Assembly (NCBI GenBank): GCA_027618855.1
Contig: JAQCID010000081.1
Coordinates: 1 to 5,891, forward strand
DNA from: Bacteroidota bacterium
GTDB taxonomy: Bacteria; Bacteroidota; Bacteroidia; Flavobacteriales_D; Sanyastnellaceae
Reading direction: 5' to 3'
DNA: 5,891 nucleotides
Shown here: positions 1 through 5,891 of the stretch, one piece after another
Numbering within the stretch: the stretch's first letter is position 1
Layout of the letters: each line of letters opens with the position of its first letter
Program-made: the position numbers and the translations under genes
Notes under the pieces: generated by a model
Database searches by the model: none
Seen by the model: only the letters and a program-made list of their open reading frames with translations
What the model was told of the DNA's origin: nothing

Positions 1-1125
1 GTGCAGGATTGGAATACTGGGGAGATGATTGAGTTAGCTTCTGTCGGACTGTATGATCCGGTGTCGCAGATGCTGACAGAGGTAATGGAATTCGAAGGGT
101 CGAGATTTACGACTGACATCGTTGTTGCGGAGGGGTCGGCATTTATTGGCGCCGACAACAGAATTGTGAAGATGAACTTAAATACATTTGAAATTGAAGC
201 TGAAGTGTTGCTGCAAGGCGTGAGGCAGCTCGCATATTTTGATGGAATGATCTATGTAACAAGAGGTGATTATGATCCTGTGACATTTGGTTCAATTGCA
301 TTCGATTCGTATTTGGTGTGGTTCGATGCAGAGACTTTGGCATGGGCAGGTGAATTGCCTTACGAAATAGGAGTAGGGTATGCTTCAGAGGGGATTTCGA
401 TCAAAGAAGGTGTGGCGTATATCGCGATTAACAATGGATTTGAGTTTGGTCAAGAAGTCGGGGTTCTGGGTGTTTACGACCTCACAACAGGAGATTATTC
501 TGAGCATGATTTAGGCGAAGATGGAAAGAATCCATCGCACATTAAAGTCACGGATCAAGAGGTTCTGCTCGTCAACAACATGGACTTTTCGTCGACCAGC
601 TTATCTCGCGTCGAGCTTCCGTCACTCGGAGCAGTATCGGCTTCAGTAAATACGGTTGTCGTAGGAGGTGTTTCAGCGGCTTGCAATGCAGCAGCCATTT
701 TAGGAGATGAACTTGTATTCCAAATCACGAATGAGCTGGGCATGCGCAAGGCTTCGGTATCGACTTTAACGCCGTCCTCGGTGACTTGGGGTCCTGCAAC
801 GGATTCATACTACCGCATGGCTTTAAATCCAGTCAACGGTGATGTTTATGCTACGGTGACGAATTTCTTTGACGCTGCTGAAGTTCAAATCATCAGCGCC
901 TCAGGTGAGTATGTATCTTCCTTTGATGCGGGCACTGTCCCAGGCGGCATTGCCTTCGATGTGAGGAGTGTCAACGGATTTGAGTGTGACGAGCTTGTGA
1001 ATCCAGGACATGTTTTAGGGGAATTCGATGTGAGAGGCCGGGTTTGGTCTACAGGGGAGAGGGGCATGAAGCTTGAAAAGTATTCCAATGGGAAAACAGT
1101 AAAAACAATCGTTCTCACGGATTAA
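1..1125 (+). CDS. Secreted beta-propeller-like protein with probable type IX secretion C-terminal domain (5' partial)
   Basis: The frame is open from base 1 and stops at TAA 1123-1125, giving 374 codons. It begins with GTG, but I treat it as 5'-truncated: there is no signal peptide, and residue 10 onward already sits inside a repeat-like region. Residues about 10-325 show irregular units of the type (hydrophobic)-YD-(5-8 residues)-V, for example LYDPVSQ near 18, MNLNTFE near 58, VYDLTTG near 158 and ISASGEYV near 298. They alternate with GVAYIAINN-like strands, as in YncE/DUF5074-type propellers of Bacteroidota surface proteins. Residues about 339-374 have the pattern GEFDVRGR, then ERGMKLEKYSNGK, then VKTIVLTD. 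This resembles short type A type IX secretion C-terminal domains (a D-x-x-GR strand, a G-hydrophobic turn, a Y-S-x-G-K hairpin and a final hydrophobic strand). That suggests export across the outer membrane with removal of the tail. No enzymatic residues are recognisable; a binding or structural role is possible but the ligand is unknown. It converges on the UbiA gene 22 bases downstream. Confidence 0.72.
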   Translation: MQDWNTGEMIELASVGLYDPVSQMLTEVMEFEGSRFTTDIVVAEGSAFIGADNRIVKMNLNTFEIEAEVLLQGVRQLAYFDGMIYVTRGDYDPVTFGSIAFDSYLVWFDAETLAWAGELPYEIGVGYASEGISIKEGVAYIAINNGFEFGQEVGVLGVYDLTTGDYSEHDLGEDGKNPSHIKVTDQEVLLVNNMDFSSTSLSRVELPSLGAVSASVNTVVVGGVSAACNAAAILGDELVFQITNELGMRKASVSTLTPSSVTWGPATDSYYRMALNPVNGDVYATVTNFFDAAEVQIISASGEYVSSFDAGTVPGGIAFDVRSVNGFECDELVNPGHVLGEFDVRGRVWSTGERGMKLEKYSNGKTVKTIVLTD

Positions 1126-1142
1126 GTCCTACGTCAAGCGTT

Positions 1143-1170
1143 CGTGGTTAACCCAACAACACCAACCACG
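1143..1170. other. Short inverted repeat at the convergent gene junction
   Basis: The arms CGTGGTT (1143-1149) and AACCACG (1164-1170) are perfectly complementary over 7 bases, separated by a 14-base loop. The left arm overlaps the stop codon of the minus-strand prenyltransferase gene (1148-1150). Neither strand has a U-run after the stem and the loop is long, so it does not qualify as a standard intrinsic terminator. It is nonetheless the only stem-like structure I see between the two convergent genes. Confidence 0.25.
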
Positions 1171-2047
1171 CCAAACCTGCTGCAAGGAAAAGTTTAAGCC
1201 ACGCAGAAAGTTGGGTGACTTTTTTCTTCCATGCCAAACGAAGGATGTTGAGGTATATCCCCAGGAAGACACCTTGTGTGGTTCCAATTCCGACTTCATA
1301 CTGCATGTAGCCGACACATATCGTGAGCAGAATCAAAAGAGCATGGATGAGTCTCCAGCTTGTCTGAGGGCTGTACGTGATGGGGAGCGTTAAATGTCCG
1401 GCTTTTCGGTCTCCGTCGAGATCCTCGATGTCCTTCACGAGTTCTCGTATGAAAACGATTAAAAAGATCACCCCCGTGAGACTTCCAAATTCCCAGATGA
1501 AAAGGGTGAGGGCTTGAAATAGTGGGGGAGAGGTGTCAATAGAATCGGCATATGCAAATGGCACAACAGAAGCGATGGCGCATGCGACGATCACATTTCC
1601 GACAAGGACACTCCCCTTGAATTTCGTGGAATATAGAAAGAGCACAATGGCAACAATCAGGGCGATTACAAAGGGAATCGACGTGTGTATTTTCACAGAG
1701 AGAATCCCCGCAATGAGCAATCCCGCAGCACTCAGTCCCCAATGACTTACAAGCGCGATTCTTCGTTTTAAGACACGCCCTACAAGAGCGCGTTCCGGTT
1801 TGTTCACCCTGTCTTCTTTGATGTCGAAATAGTCATTGATGATATTCCCTCCGGCAGCCAAAAGCACAAGCGGTAGAATAAACAACATCTCTAAAAAGTA
1901 TTCTCCGCTTTCGGGGATGTGATTTAAATCGCTCCACCTAAGAACTGCGATCGACGCCGCAATAATCATCAAATTCCCTGGCCTTAAGACGCGTATCCAA
2001 GCCGAGAACGGGGATGTTGTTACTGGATCTTTAACCATTGCTCGCAT
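1148..2047 (-). CDS. UbiA-family membrane prenyltransferase (geranylgeranylglycerol-phosphate geranylgeranyltransferase-like)
   Basis: This 299-residue integral membrane protein belongs to the UbiA superfamily, which transfers a polyprenyl chain from its diphosphate to an acceptor using Mg2+. The first Asp-rich motif is NDYFDIKED at residues 71-79, followed by RVNKPERALVG, the usual substrate-site continuation. The second is in RELVKDIEDLDGD at 201-213, followed by KAGHLTLPI. About eight or nine hydrophobic segments lie near residues 25-38, 54-68, 98-117, 123-140, 147-166, 180-200, 233-248, 255-270 and 283-298. Length and motifs fit the Bacteroidota subfamily commonly labelled geranylgeranylglycerol-phosphate geranylgeranyltransferase. 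That label comes from homology to archaeal lipid enzymes, so the true acceptor (glycerol phosphate, quinone ring or other) cannot be read from sequence. The start at 2047 lies 17 bases inside the upstream asparaginase gene; Met4 at 2038 (8-base overlap) is an equally possible start. The overlap suggests translational coupling. Confidence 0.88.
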   Translation of the reverse strand: MRAMVKDPVTTSPFSAWIRVLRPGNLMIIAASIAVLRWSDLNHIPESGEYFLEMLFILPLVLLAAGGNIINDYFDIKEDRVNKPERALVGRVLKRRIALVSHWGLSAAGLLIAGILSVKIHTSIPFVIALIVAIVLFLYSTKFKGSVLVGNVIVACAIASVVPFAYADSIDTSPPLFQALTLFIWEFGSLTGVIFLIVFIRELVKDIEDLDGDRKAGHLTLPITYSPQTSWRLIHALLILLTICVGYMQYEVGIGTTQGVFLGIYLNILRLAWKKKVTQLSAWLKLFLAAGLAWLVLLG

Positions 2048-3050
2048 TGATCAGCTCACTGGACTTTTCTGTCGTAAGCGCGTAATTAAACCCTCCGTGT
2101 ATAGCGTGGGCTCCATGGTTTCCGTTTTTATCTAAGGCCAAATATCCCACTTGTAAGTCCGTCACGTCCATGCTGTCTATGATGCGTTTCACAGCTGTTT
2201 CACATGCGTCTTGTGGACTCATGCCCCCCCTCATTAATTCCACCACCAGGAAAGAGCCTACCGTTCTCATGACGGCTTCTCCAAGCCCAGTAGCGGTTGC
2301 TGCCCCCACATTTCCATCTACGAAAAGCCCGGCTCCGATGATCGGACTGTCGCCTACGCGTCCGTGCATCTTAAACGATACGCCAGATGTCGTGCATCCG
2401 CCAGAGAGTCGCCCTTCGTGATCTAATGCGAGAATCCCTATCGTATCGTGATTTTCGATATTGATCACGGGCTTGTATTCGTTTTTCTCTTTCCATTTCT
2501 GCCAAGCTTCATGCGCTTTCTCTGTGAGAAGGTTGACGCTCTCAAACCCTTGTTCGAGGGCGAACATCTTCGCGCCTTCTCCCACGAGCATGACGTGCGG
2601 CGTCTCTTCCATCACTTTGCGGGCGACTGAAAGCGGGTGCATGATGTCCTGAAGTGCCGCGACCGAACCCGCACGCCCCAAATGGTCCATGCAACACGCA
2701 TCTAACGTTACGATGCCGTCTCGGTCGGGCAATCCTCCTAACCCTACGCTCAGGCCTTCTGCGTCTTCCTCTACAATCCGCGCTGCTGCTTCTATCATAT
2801 CTAGTGCAGAACCTCCTTTTGCGAGTGCTTCAAATCCGAATTTATTTGCGATCAGGCCGTGATTCCAGGTGCTGACCATGGTTGCTTGGCCTTTTTCTGC
2901 CTCCAGTTCAAGCTTCTGGATGCCTTCAAATTCTGCAAGCTCACTCCCTAACATCCGATTTATTGCAAACGGTGAAAGGCCCAAAACGCCTCCAATGGTT
3001 GCCAACCTTCCTATAAATTCTCTTCGGTTAGATTTATTCGTTTGTCCCAT
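2031..3050 (-). CDS. Glycosylasparaginase (N4-(beta-N-acetylglucosaminyl)-L-asparaginase), Tat-exported
   Basis: This N-terminal nucleophile hydrolase should cleave the GlcNAc-asparagine bond of N-linked glycopeptides, releasing aspartate and the amino sugar. The 339-residue precursor starts with a twin-arginine signal: NRREFIG at residues 8-14, then a hydrophobic stretch to about 30, with possible cleavage near SELA (36-39). It should therefore fold in the cytoplasm and act in the periplasm. From memory, it follows the Flavobacterium meningosepticum enzyme at a constant offset of 51 residues. STWNHGL at 60-66 carries the substrate-site Trp62. Self-cleavage is expected between Asp202 and the nucleophile Thr203 in NHDTIG. 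CTTSG at 219-223 supplies Thr221; HGRVGDSPIIGAG at 229-241 supplies Arg231 and Asp234; ATATG at 251-255 supplies Gly255. All key residues are present, so it should be active. Related isoaspartyl peptidases/type III asparaginases are a less likely alternative because the HDTIG, CTTSG and RVGDSPIIGAG strings match glycosylasparaginases best. It overlaps the prenyltransferase gene downstream. Confidence 0.93.
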   Translation of the reverse strand: MGQTNKSNRREFIGRLATIGGVLGLSPFAINRMLGSELAEFEGIQKLELEAEKGQATMVSTWNHGLIANKFGFEALAKGGSALDMIEAAARIVEEDAEGLSVGLGGLPDRDGIVTLDACCMDHLGRAGSVAALQDIMHPLSVARKVMEETPHVMLVGEGAKMFALEQGFESVNLLTEKAHEAWQKWKEKNEYKPVINIENHDTIGILALDHEGRLSGGCTTSGVSFKMHGRVGDSPIIGAGLFVDGNVGAATATGLGEAVMRTVGSFLVVELMRGGMSPQDACETAVKRIIDSMDVTDLQVGYLALDKNGNHGAHAIHGGFNYALTTEKSSELINASNG

Positions 3051-3086
3051 GCCTACAAGATACTATAAGAATTAAATAAGAATTGG

Positions 3087-3116
3087 TATATTTAGTTGAC
3101 TTCGTTTAAATGTCAA
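3087..3116 (-). promoter_or_regulatory. Putative promoter for the asparaginase-prenyltransferase pair
   Basis: Read on the minus strand, TTTGACA (ending at 3111) supplies a TTG/-33-like element, perfect also for the sigma-70 -35 hexamer. Nineteen bases after its TTG comes TAAATATA (3094 down to 3087), which matches the TA of the Bacteroidota TAnnTTTG box but only part of its TTTG. Transcription would begin near 3080, leaving an AT-rich leader of about 30 bases with no clear Shine-Dalgarno sequence. The -7 element is weak, so this is a candidate only. Confidence 0.35.
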
Positions 3117-3178
3117 ATTCCACTGAAAGAACACGGGCGGTATGATGCTTTGGTGGTGAATTTGTATGGCTGTCAAGC

Positions 3179-3215
3179 AAAAAAAAAACCCCTCGTGAGA
3201 GGGGTCTTTTTTTTT
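3179..3215 (-). terminator. Intrinsic terminator of dnaK (symmetrical, could work both ways)
   Basis: A 7-bp GC-rich stem ACCCCTC (3188-3194) / GAGGGGT (3199-3205) closes a GTGA loop. It is flanked by ten A (3179-3188) on one side and nine T (3207-3215) on the other, so a U-tract follows the hairpin on either strand. It lies about 60 bases past the dnaK stop on the minus strand and before the asparaginase promoter region. This fits termination of dnaK and separates it from the downstream pair. No plus-strand gene reads into it within the window. Confidence 0.92.
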
Positions 3216-3275
3216 AGTCAAGTCGAAGATGATTCTGGGAATCGAATTCGATGGTGAACTCGGGTTTCGAGGAGA

Positions 3276-5192
3276 TTACTTAGACTCTTCGTCAGTCACT
3301 TCTTCGAAATCGACGTCGGTCACTTCTTGCTCGCCTTCGCTAGAACCAGAACCATCCGCACCTGGAGCTCCTGCATCAGCTCCCTCACCCTTGTCTGCAT
3401 ACATTTCTTCGCTTGCGGCTTGGAACGCAGTGTTGAGTTTCTCAATGCGCTCTATGCAAGCATCGACATCGCCTAGCTCGTGGGCCGTTTTGAGTTCTGT
3501 GAGTGCTTCGTTGATCGGAGTGAGCTTTTCAGCAGGTATTTTGTCTCCGAACTCTTTGAGTTGCTTCTCAGTTTGGAAGATAAGAGAGTCAGCCTGATTG
3601 ATTGTCTCAACCTTGTCCTTTGTCTCTTTGTCAGCGTCAGCGTTCGCTTCTGCCTCAGCCTTCATGCGCTCAATGTCTGCTTCAGAAAGACCTGAAGAAG
3701 CTTCGATGCGCACTTTGTTCTCTTTGCCAGTAGCCTTATCCTTCGCGCTTACGTTGATGATTCCATTTGCGTCGATGTCGAAAGTGACCTCGATCTGTGG
3801 AACTCCACGTGGAGCAGGAGGGATGTCAGACAGTTGAAACTGACCGATGGGATGGTTGTCCTTGGCCATTGCTCTTTCTCCCTGGAAAACATGGATGTCA
3901 ACACTTGGCTGGTTGTCCGCTGCAGTAGAGAATGATTCAGACTTCTTTGTAGGAATCGTTGTGTTTGCTTCGATCAGCTTGGTGAAAACACCGCCCATTG
4001 TCTCGATGCCCAGAGAAAGAGGAGTGACGTCTAGAAGGAGAACGTCTGTAACATCTCCTGATAAAACGCCACCTTGAATAGCAGCTCCGATAGCGACCAC
4101 TTCGTCAGGATTAACGCCCTTAGATGGCTCTTTTCCGAAGAATGCCTTTACAGCATCTTGAACAGCTGGGATACGCGTTGATCCTCCTACGAGAATCACT
4201 TCGTCGATATCTCCTTTGTTAAGTCCAGCTGCTTTAAGTGCAGATTTACATGGCTTGATAGAACGCTTGATTAACTCGTCACAAAGTTGTTCGAACTTCG
4301 CTCGGGTTAATGAACGCACAAGGTGCTTCGGAACGCCATCTACAGGCATGATGTACGGAAGGTTGATTTCTGTACTCGTCGTGCTAGAAAGTTCAATCTT
4401 CGCTTTCTCTGCAGCTTCTTTAAGACGTTGTAGAGACATCGGATCTTTACTGAGATCGATTCCTCCATTTTCTTCCTTGAATTCTGCAACGAGCCATTCG
4501 ATTAAGGTTTGGTCAAAGTCATCTCCACCCAGGTGAGTGTCACCATCTGTAGAAAGTACTTCGAAAACGCCATCACCGAGCTCTAGGATACTCACGTCGT
4601 GTGTACCACCACCGAGATCAAAGACAACGATCTTCTGATCGATCGATTTCTTATCGAGACCGTAAGCAAGTGCTGCAGCGGTAGGCTCGTTGATAATACG
4701 CTTCACTTCAAGTCCAGCAATCTCGCCAGCTTCTTTTGTCGCTTGACGTTGTGCATCGTTGAAGTAAGCAGGCACAGTAATCACGGCAGCCGTCACTTCT
4801 GTTCCCAAGTGGTCTTCAGCTGTGCGCTTCATTTTCTGAAGCACCATTGCTGAAATCTCTTGAGGCGTGTAGGTGCGGTCGTCAATCTTGACTCTTGGCG
4901 TGTTGTTGTCTCCTTTAACCACGGTGTAGGGCATACGCTTGATGTCATTTGCTACATCTGTAAAAGAACAGCCCATAAAGCGTTTGATACTAGAAATAGT
5001 CTTCGTAGGGTTTGTAATTGCCTGACGCTTTGCGGGCTCACCTACTTTTCTTTCGCCGTCGGCGATGAATGCAACGATAGAAGGTGTCGTACGCTTTCCT
5101 TCGCTGTTGTTAATGACCACAGGTTCATTTCCCTCCATCACTGATACACAGCTGTTGGTCGTTCCGAGATCGATTCCAATGATTTTACTCAT
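3276..5192 (-). CDS. dnaK: Molecular chaperone DnaK (Hsp70)
   Basis: This is a full-length cytoplasmic Hsp70 of 638 residues, as in E. coli. It binds exposed hydrophobic peptides under ATP control with DnaJ and GrpE, neither of which is encoded here. The nucleotide-binding domain spans about 1-383: phosphate 1 motif [12 protein letters not shown] (5-16, Asp8), catalytic Lys70 in [19 protein letters not shown] (140-150), Glu169 in [12 protein letters not shown], phosphate 2 FDLGGGTHD (191-199) and the adenosine motif [10 protein letters not shown] (333-342). The interdomain linker is DVLLLD at 383-388. The beta substrate-binding domain follows to about 500 ([35 protein letters not shown]) and then the helical lid. 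The tail is low-complexity ([17 protein letters not shown]) and acidic, ending [10 protein letters not shown]. The GGGTHD loop has His where E. coli has Phe, which I recall as common in Bacteroidota. The start is fixed by the canonical [13 protein letters not shown]-terminus. The leader is AT-rich, without a clear Shine-Dalgarno or a CIRCE element. Confidence 0.98.
   Translation of the reverse strand: MSKIIGIDLGTTNSCVSVMEGNEPVVINNSEGKRTTPSIVAFIADGERKVGEPAKRQAITNPTKTISSIKRFMGCSFTDVANDIKRMPYTVVKGDNNTPRVKIDDRTYTPQEISAMVLQKMKRTAEDHLGTEVTAAVITVPAYFNDAQRQATKEAGEIAGLEVKRIINEPTAAALAYGLDKKSIDQKIVVFDLGGGTHDVSILELGDGVFEVLSTDGDTHLGGDDFDQTLIEWLVAEFKEENGGIDLSKDPMSLQRLKEAAEKAKIELSSTTSTEINLPYIMPVDGVPKHLVRSLTRAKFEQLCDELIKRSIKPCKSALKAAGLNKGDIDEVILVGGSTRIPAVQDAVKAFFGKEPSKGVNPDEVVAIGAAIQGGVLSGDVTDVLLLDVTPLSLGIETMGGVFTKLIEANTTIPTKKSESFSTAADNQPSVDIHVFQGERAMAKDNHPIGQFQLSDIPPAPRGVPQIEVTFDIDANGIINVSAKDKATGKENKVRIEASSGLSEADIERMKAEAEANADADKETKDKVETINQADSLIFQTEKQLKEFGDKIPAEKLTPINEALTELKTAHELGDVDACIERIEKLNTAFQAASEEMYADKGEGADAGAPGADGSGSSEGEQEVTDVDFEEVTDEESK
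3290..3328 (-). repeat. Near-perfect 24-base-spaced direct repeat at the dnaK 3' end
   Basis: Plus-strand CGTCAGTCACTTCTT (3290-3304) recurs as CGTCGGTCACTTCTT (3314-3328), 14 of 15 identical, 24 bases apart. It encodes two adjacent octapeptides, EVTDVDFE (residues 623-630) and EVTDEESK (631-638), so the acidic DnaK tail looks like a small in-frame tandem duplication that has partly diverged. Confidence 0.7.
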
Positions 5193-5370
5193 GTCTTTAA
5201 ATTTATTGTTTTCGTTTGTTTACATCCCCTCTTAGACAAATCCCTTGCCACTACAAAATTTCTGTGTGTAACGTGCATCTTGTCAGTTTTATATGTCATT
5301 TTCTCTTTTCTGAGAGACAGAAACCTGACACCCTGTCCGATTCTCCCTTCACTCTTGTACATTTGCCCAA
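5193..5370. promoter_or_regulatory. Divergent intergenic region between dnaK and the oxidoreductase gene
   Basis: These 178 bases separate divergent start codons and must hold the dnaK promoter. On the minus strand the last 30 bases before the dnaK ATG are very A-rich (for example AACAATAAATTTAAAGAC), as is usual for Bacteroidota leaders. I find no CIRCE inverted repeat (TTAGCACTC-N9-GAGTGCTAA) and no clean TAnnTTTG for dnaK; AAATTTTG at 5263-5256 is the nearest. TGTCAG (5281-5286) and CTGACA (5325-5330) form an imperfect inverted repeat of unknown meaning. Confidence 0.45.
5358..5365 (+). promoter_or_regulatory. Bacteroidota-type -7 box for the oxidoreductase gene
   Basis: TACATTTG matches TAnnTTTG, the -7 consensus of the Bacteroidota housekeeping sigma factor, at every defined position. 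It ends five bases before the proposed GTG start at 5371, so transcription would begin at or within a few bases of that codon. No TTG is present at the expected -33 position (about 5336), which weakens the call. Confidence 0.45.
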
Positions 5371-5891
5371 GTGAAAAATCCAGTTTCTTTTGCCGTTTTG
5401 GGCTATGGCCATATCGGAAAGCGCCATGCCGCTTATATCCACGCACATCCCGGTGCTGAACTGAGATCTGTTGCAGATGTTGCAGACGTGTCGGCTTCTC
5501 TAGAAAGTGATTCTGAGGGTGAGAAGATCTCGGTCTATCCCTCCATCGATGCTTTGCTTGCCCAATCCCCCCTTCCAGAAGTAATCAGTGTATGTACTCC
5601 CAACGGACTTCATGCAGCGCAGTGCATTCAGATTCTCGAGGCGGGATGTCATGTCGTTCTTGAAAAACCCATTGCGCTTTCTGTATTCGATGCGCGTCTT
5701 GTGGCTGAAACGTCTGCATCGACAGGCAAGCATGTCTTTTGTGTCATGCAAAATCGTTTTGCACCTCCTTCTGTTTGGCTTAAATCTCTTGTGGAGTCGG
5801 GTAAACTAGGTGAAATCCGCCAGGTCCACATCCAATGTTTCTGGAACAGAGACGATTCATATTATGCTTCCAGCCCTTGGCGTGGGACGAT
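5371..5891 (+). CDS. Gfo/Idh/MocA-family NAD(P)-dependent oxidoreductase (3' partial)
   Basis: The first 173 residues are visible before the window ends; a full member is usually about 320-380. The N-terminal Rossmann fold has SFAVLGYGHIGKRH with the dinucleotide-binding glycines at 11, 13 and 16. VISVCTPNGLHA (71-82) and LEKPIAL (97-103) follow; the EKP lysine (Lys99) is the conserved catalytic/cofactor-site lysine of the family. The second domain starts with MQNRFAPP (126-133), LVESGKLGEI (140-149) and FWNRDDSYYASSPWRGT (157-173). This last string resembles WlbA/WbpB-type UDP-sugar 3-dehydrogenases, but the substrate cannot be set from a partial sequence. There is no signal peptide, so the enzyme is probably cytoplasmic, which argues against exported relatives such as GH109. 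GTG at 5371 is the only sensible start: the frame is closed by TGA at 5326-5328, no in-frame ATG or other GTG lies between, and the Rossmann strand begins six residues later. Confidence 0.88.
   Translation, partial: MKNPVSFAVLGYGHIGKRHAAYIHAHPGAELRSVADVADVSASLESDSEGEKISVYPSIDALLAQSPLPEVISVCTPNGLHAAQCIQILEAGCHVVLEKPIALSVFDARLVAETSASTGKHVFCVMQNRFAPPSVWLKSLVESGKLGEIRQVHIQCFWNRDDSYYASSPWRGT

Noticed and set aside
1..3. GTG at base 1 as a true start codon
   Set aside because: The frame is open to the window edge, and an exported protein should have a signal peptide, which is missing; truncation is the simpler reading.
2170..2421. An 83-codon plus-strand frame inside the glycosylasparaginase gene
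   Set aside because: It lies wholly antisense to the conserved catalytic region and has no recognisable motifs.
3171..3176. A second minus-strand TTGACA just past the dnaK terminator
   Set aside because: No TATAAT-like or TAnnTTTG element follows at a workable distance, and it is further from the asparaginase start than the better candidate at 3087-3116.
3229..3597. A 122-codon plus-strand frame antisense to the dnaK 3' end
   Set aside because: Its Ser/Ala-rich composition is the reverse-strand shadow of the acidic, alanine-rich DnaK tail and lid; the dnaK reading is unambiguous.
5302..5317. A TCTC/GAGA mini-hairpin in the dnaK-oxidoreductase spacer
   Set aside because: The stem is only four base pairs in a pyrimidine-rich stretch and is easily expected by chance.
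5189..5446. An 85-codon minus-strand reading frame upstream of dnaK
   Set aside because: It runs antisense over the start of the oxidoreductase, is rich in K, R and H without domain features, and crosses the AT-rich dnaK leader; it looks like a chance frame.

Overview
The window most likely comes from a member of the Bacteroidota, probably the Flavobacteriia/Cryomorphaceae side. Four things point that way: a DnaK whose N-terminus and second phosphate loop (GGGTHD) read like Bacteroidota DnaKs; a UbiA-type prenyltransferase of the subfamily usually annotated in this phylum as geranylgeranylglycerol-phosphate geranylgeranyltransferase; a glycosylasparaginase very close to the Flavobacterium meningosepticum enzyme; and a secreted beta-propeller protein with what looks like a type IX secretion C-terminal signal. 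A Bacteroidota-style -7 box (TAnnTTTG) and no obvious Shine-Dalgarno sequences fit as well. The assignment rests on remembered family features, not on a search.

Layout: positions 1-1125 (+) hold the 3' part of a gene for an extracellular propeller-like protein, cut by the window edge. It converges, across 22 bases, on a minus-strand pair: a UbiA prenyltransferase (1148-2047) and, upstream of it and overlapping it by 17 bases, a Tat-exported glycosylasparaginase (2031-3050). Next comes a 225-base spacer with a putative promoter for that pair and a strong intrinsic terminator (3179-3215) that ends the upstream gene dnaK (3276-5192, minus). A 178-base divergent spacer separates dnaK from a plus-strand Gfo/Idh/MocA-family oxidoreductase that starts with GTG at 5371 and runs off the right edge.

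How the genes relate: dnaK appears to be its own transcription unit, with no grpE, dnaJ or hrcA beside it and its own terminator. The asparaginase and prenyltransferase genes are overlapped and probably co-transcribed and translationally coupled, although one encodes an envelope amidohydrolase and the other a membrane lipid or quinone-type enzyme. The oxidoreductase may head a sugar-nucleotide or glycan operon beyond the window. I see no mobile element, CRISPR array, tRNA, rRNA or clearly new system. Most of the window is ordinary chromosome; the points worth checking are the possible leaderless GTG start, the terminal secretion-type domain, the overlapping gene pair, and small repeats.
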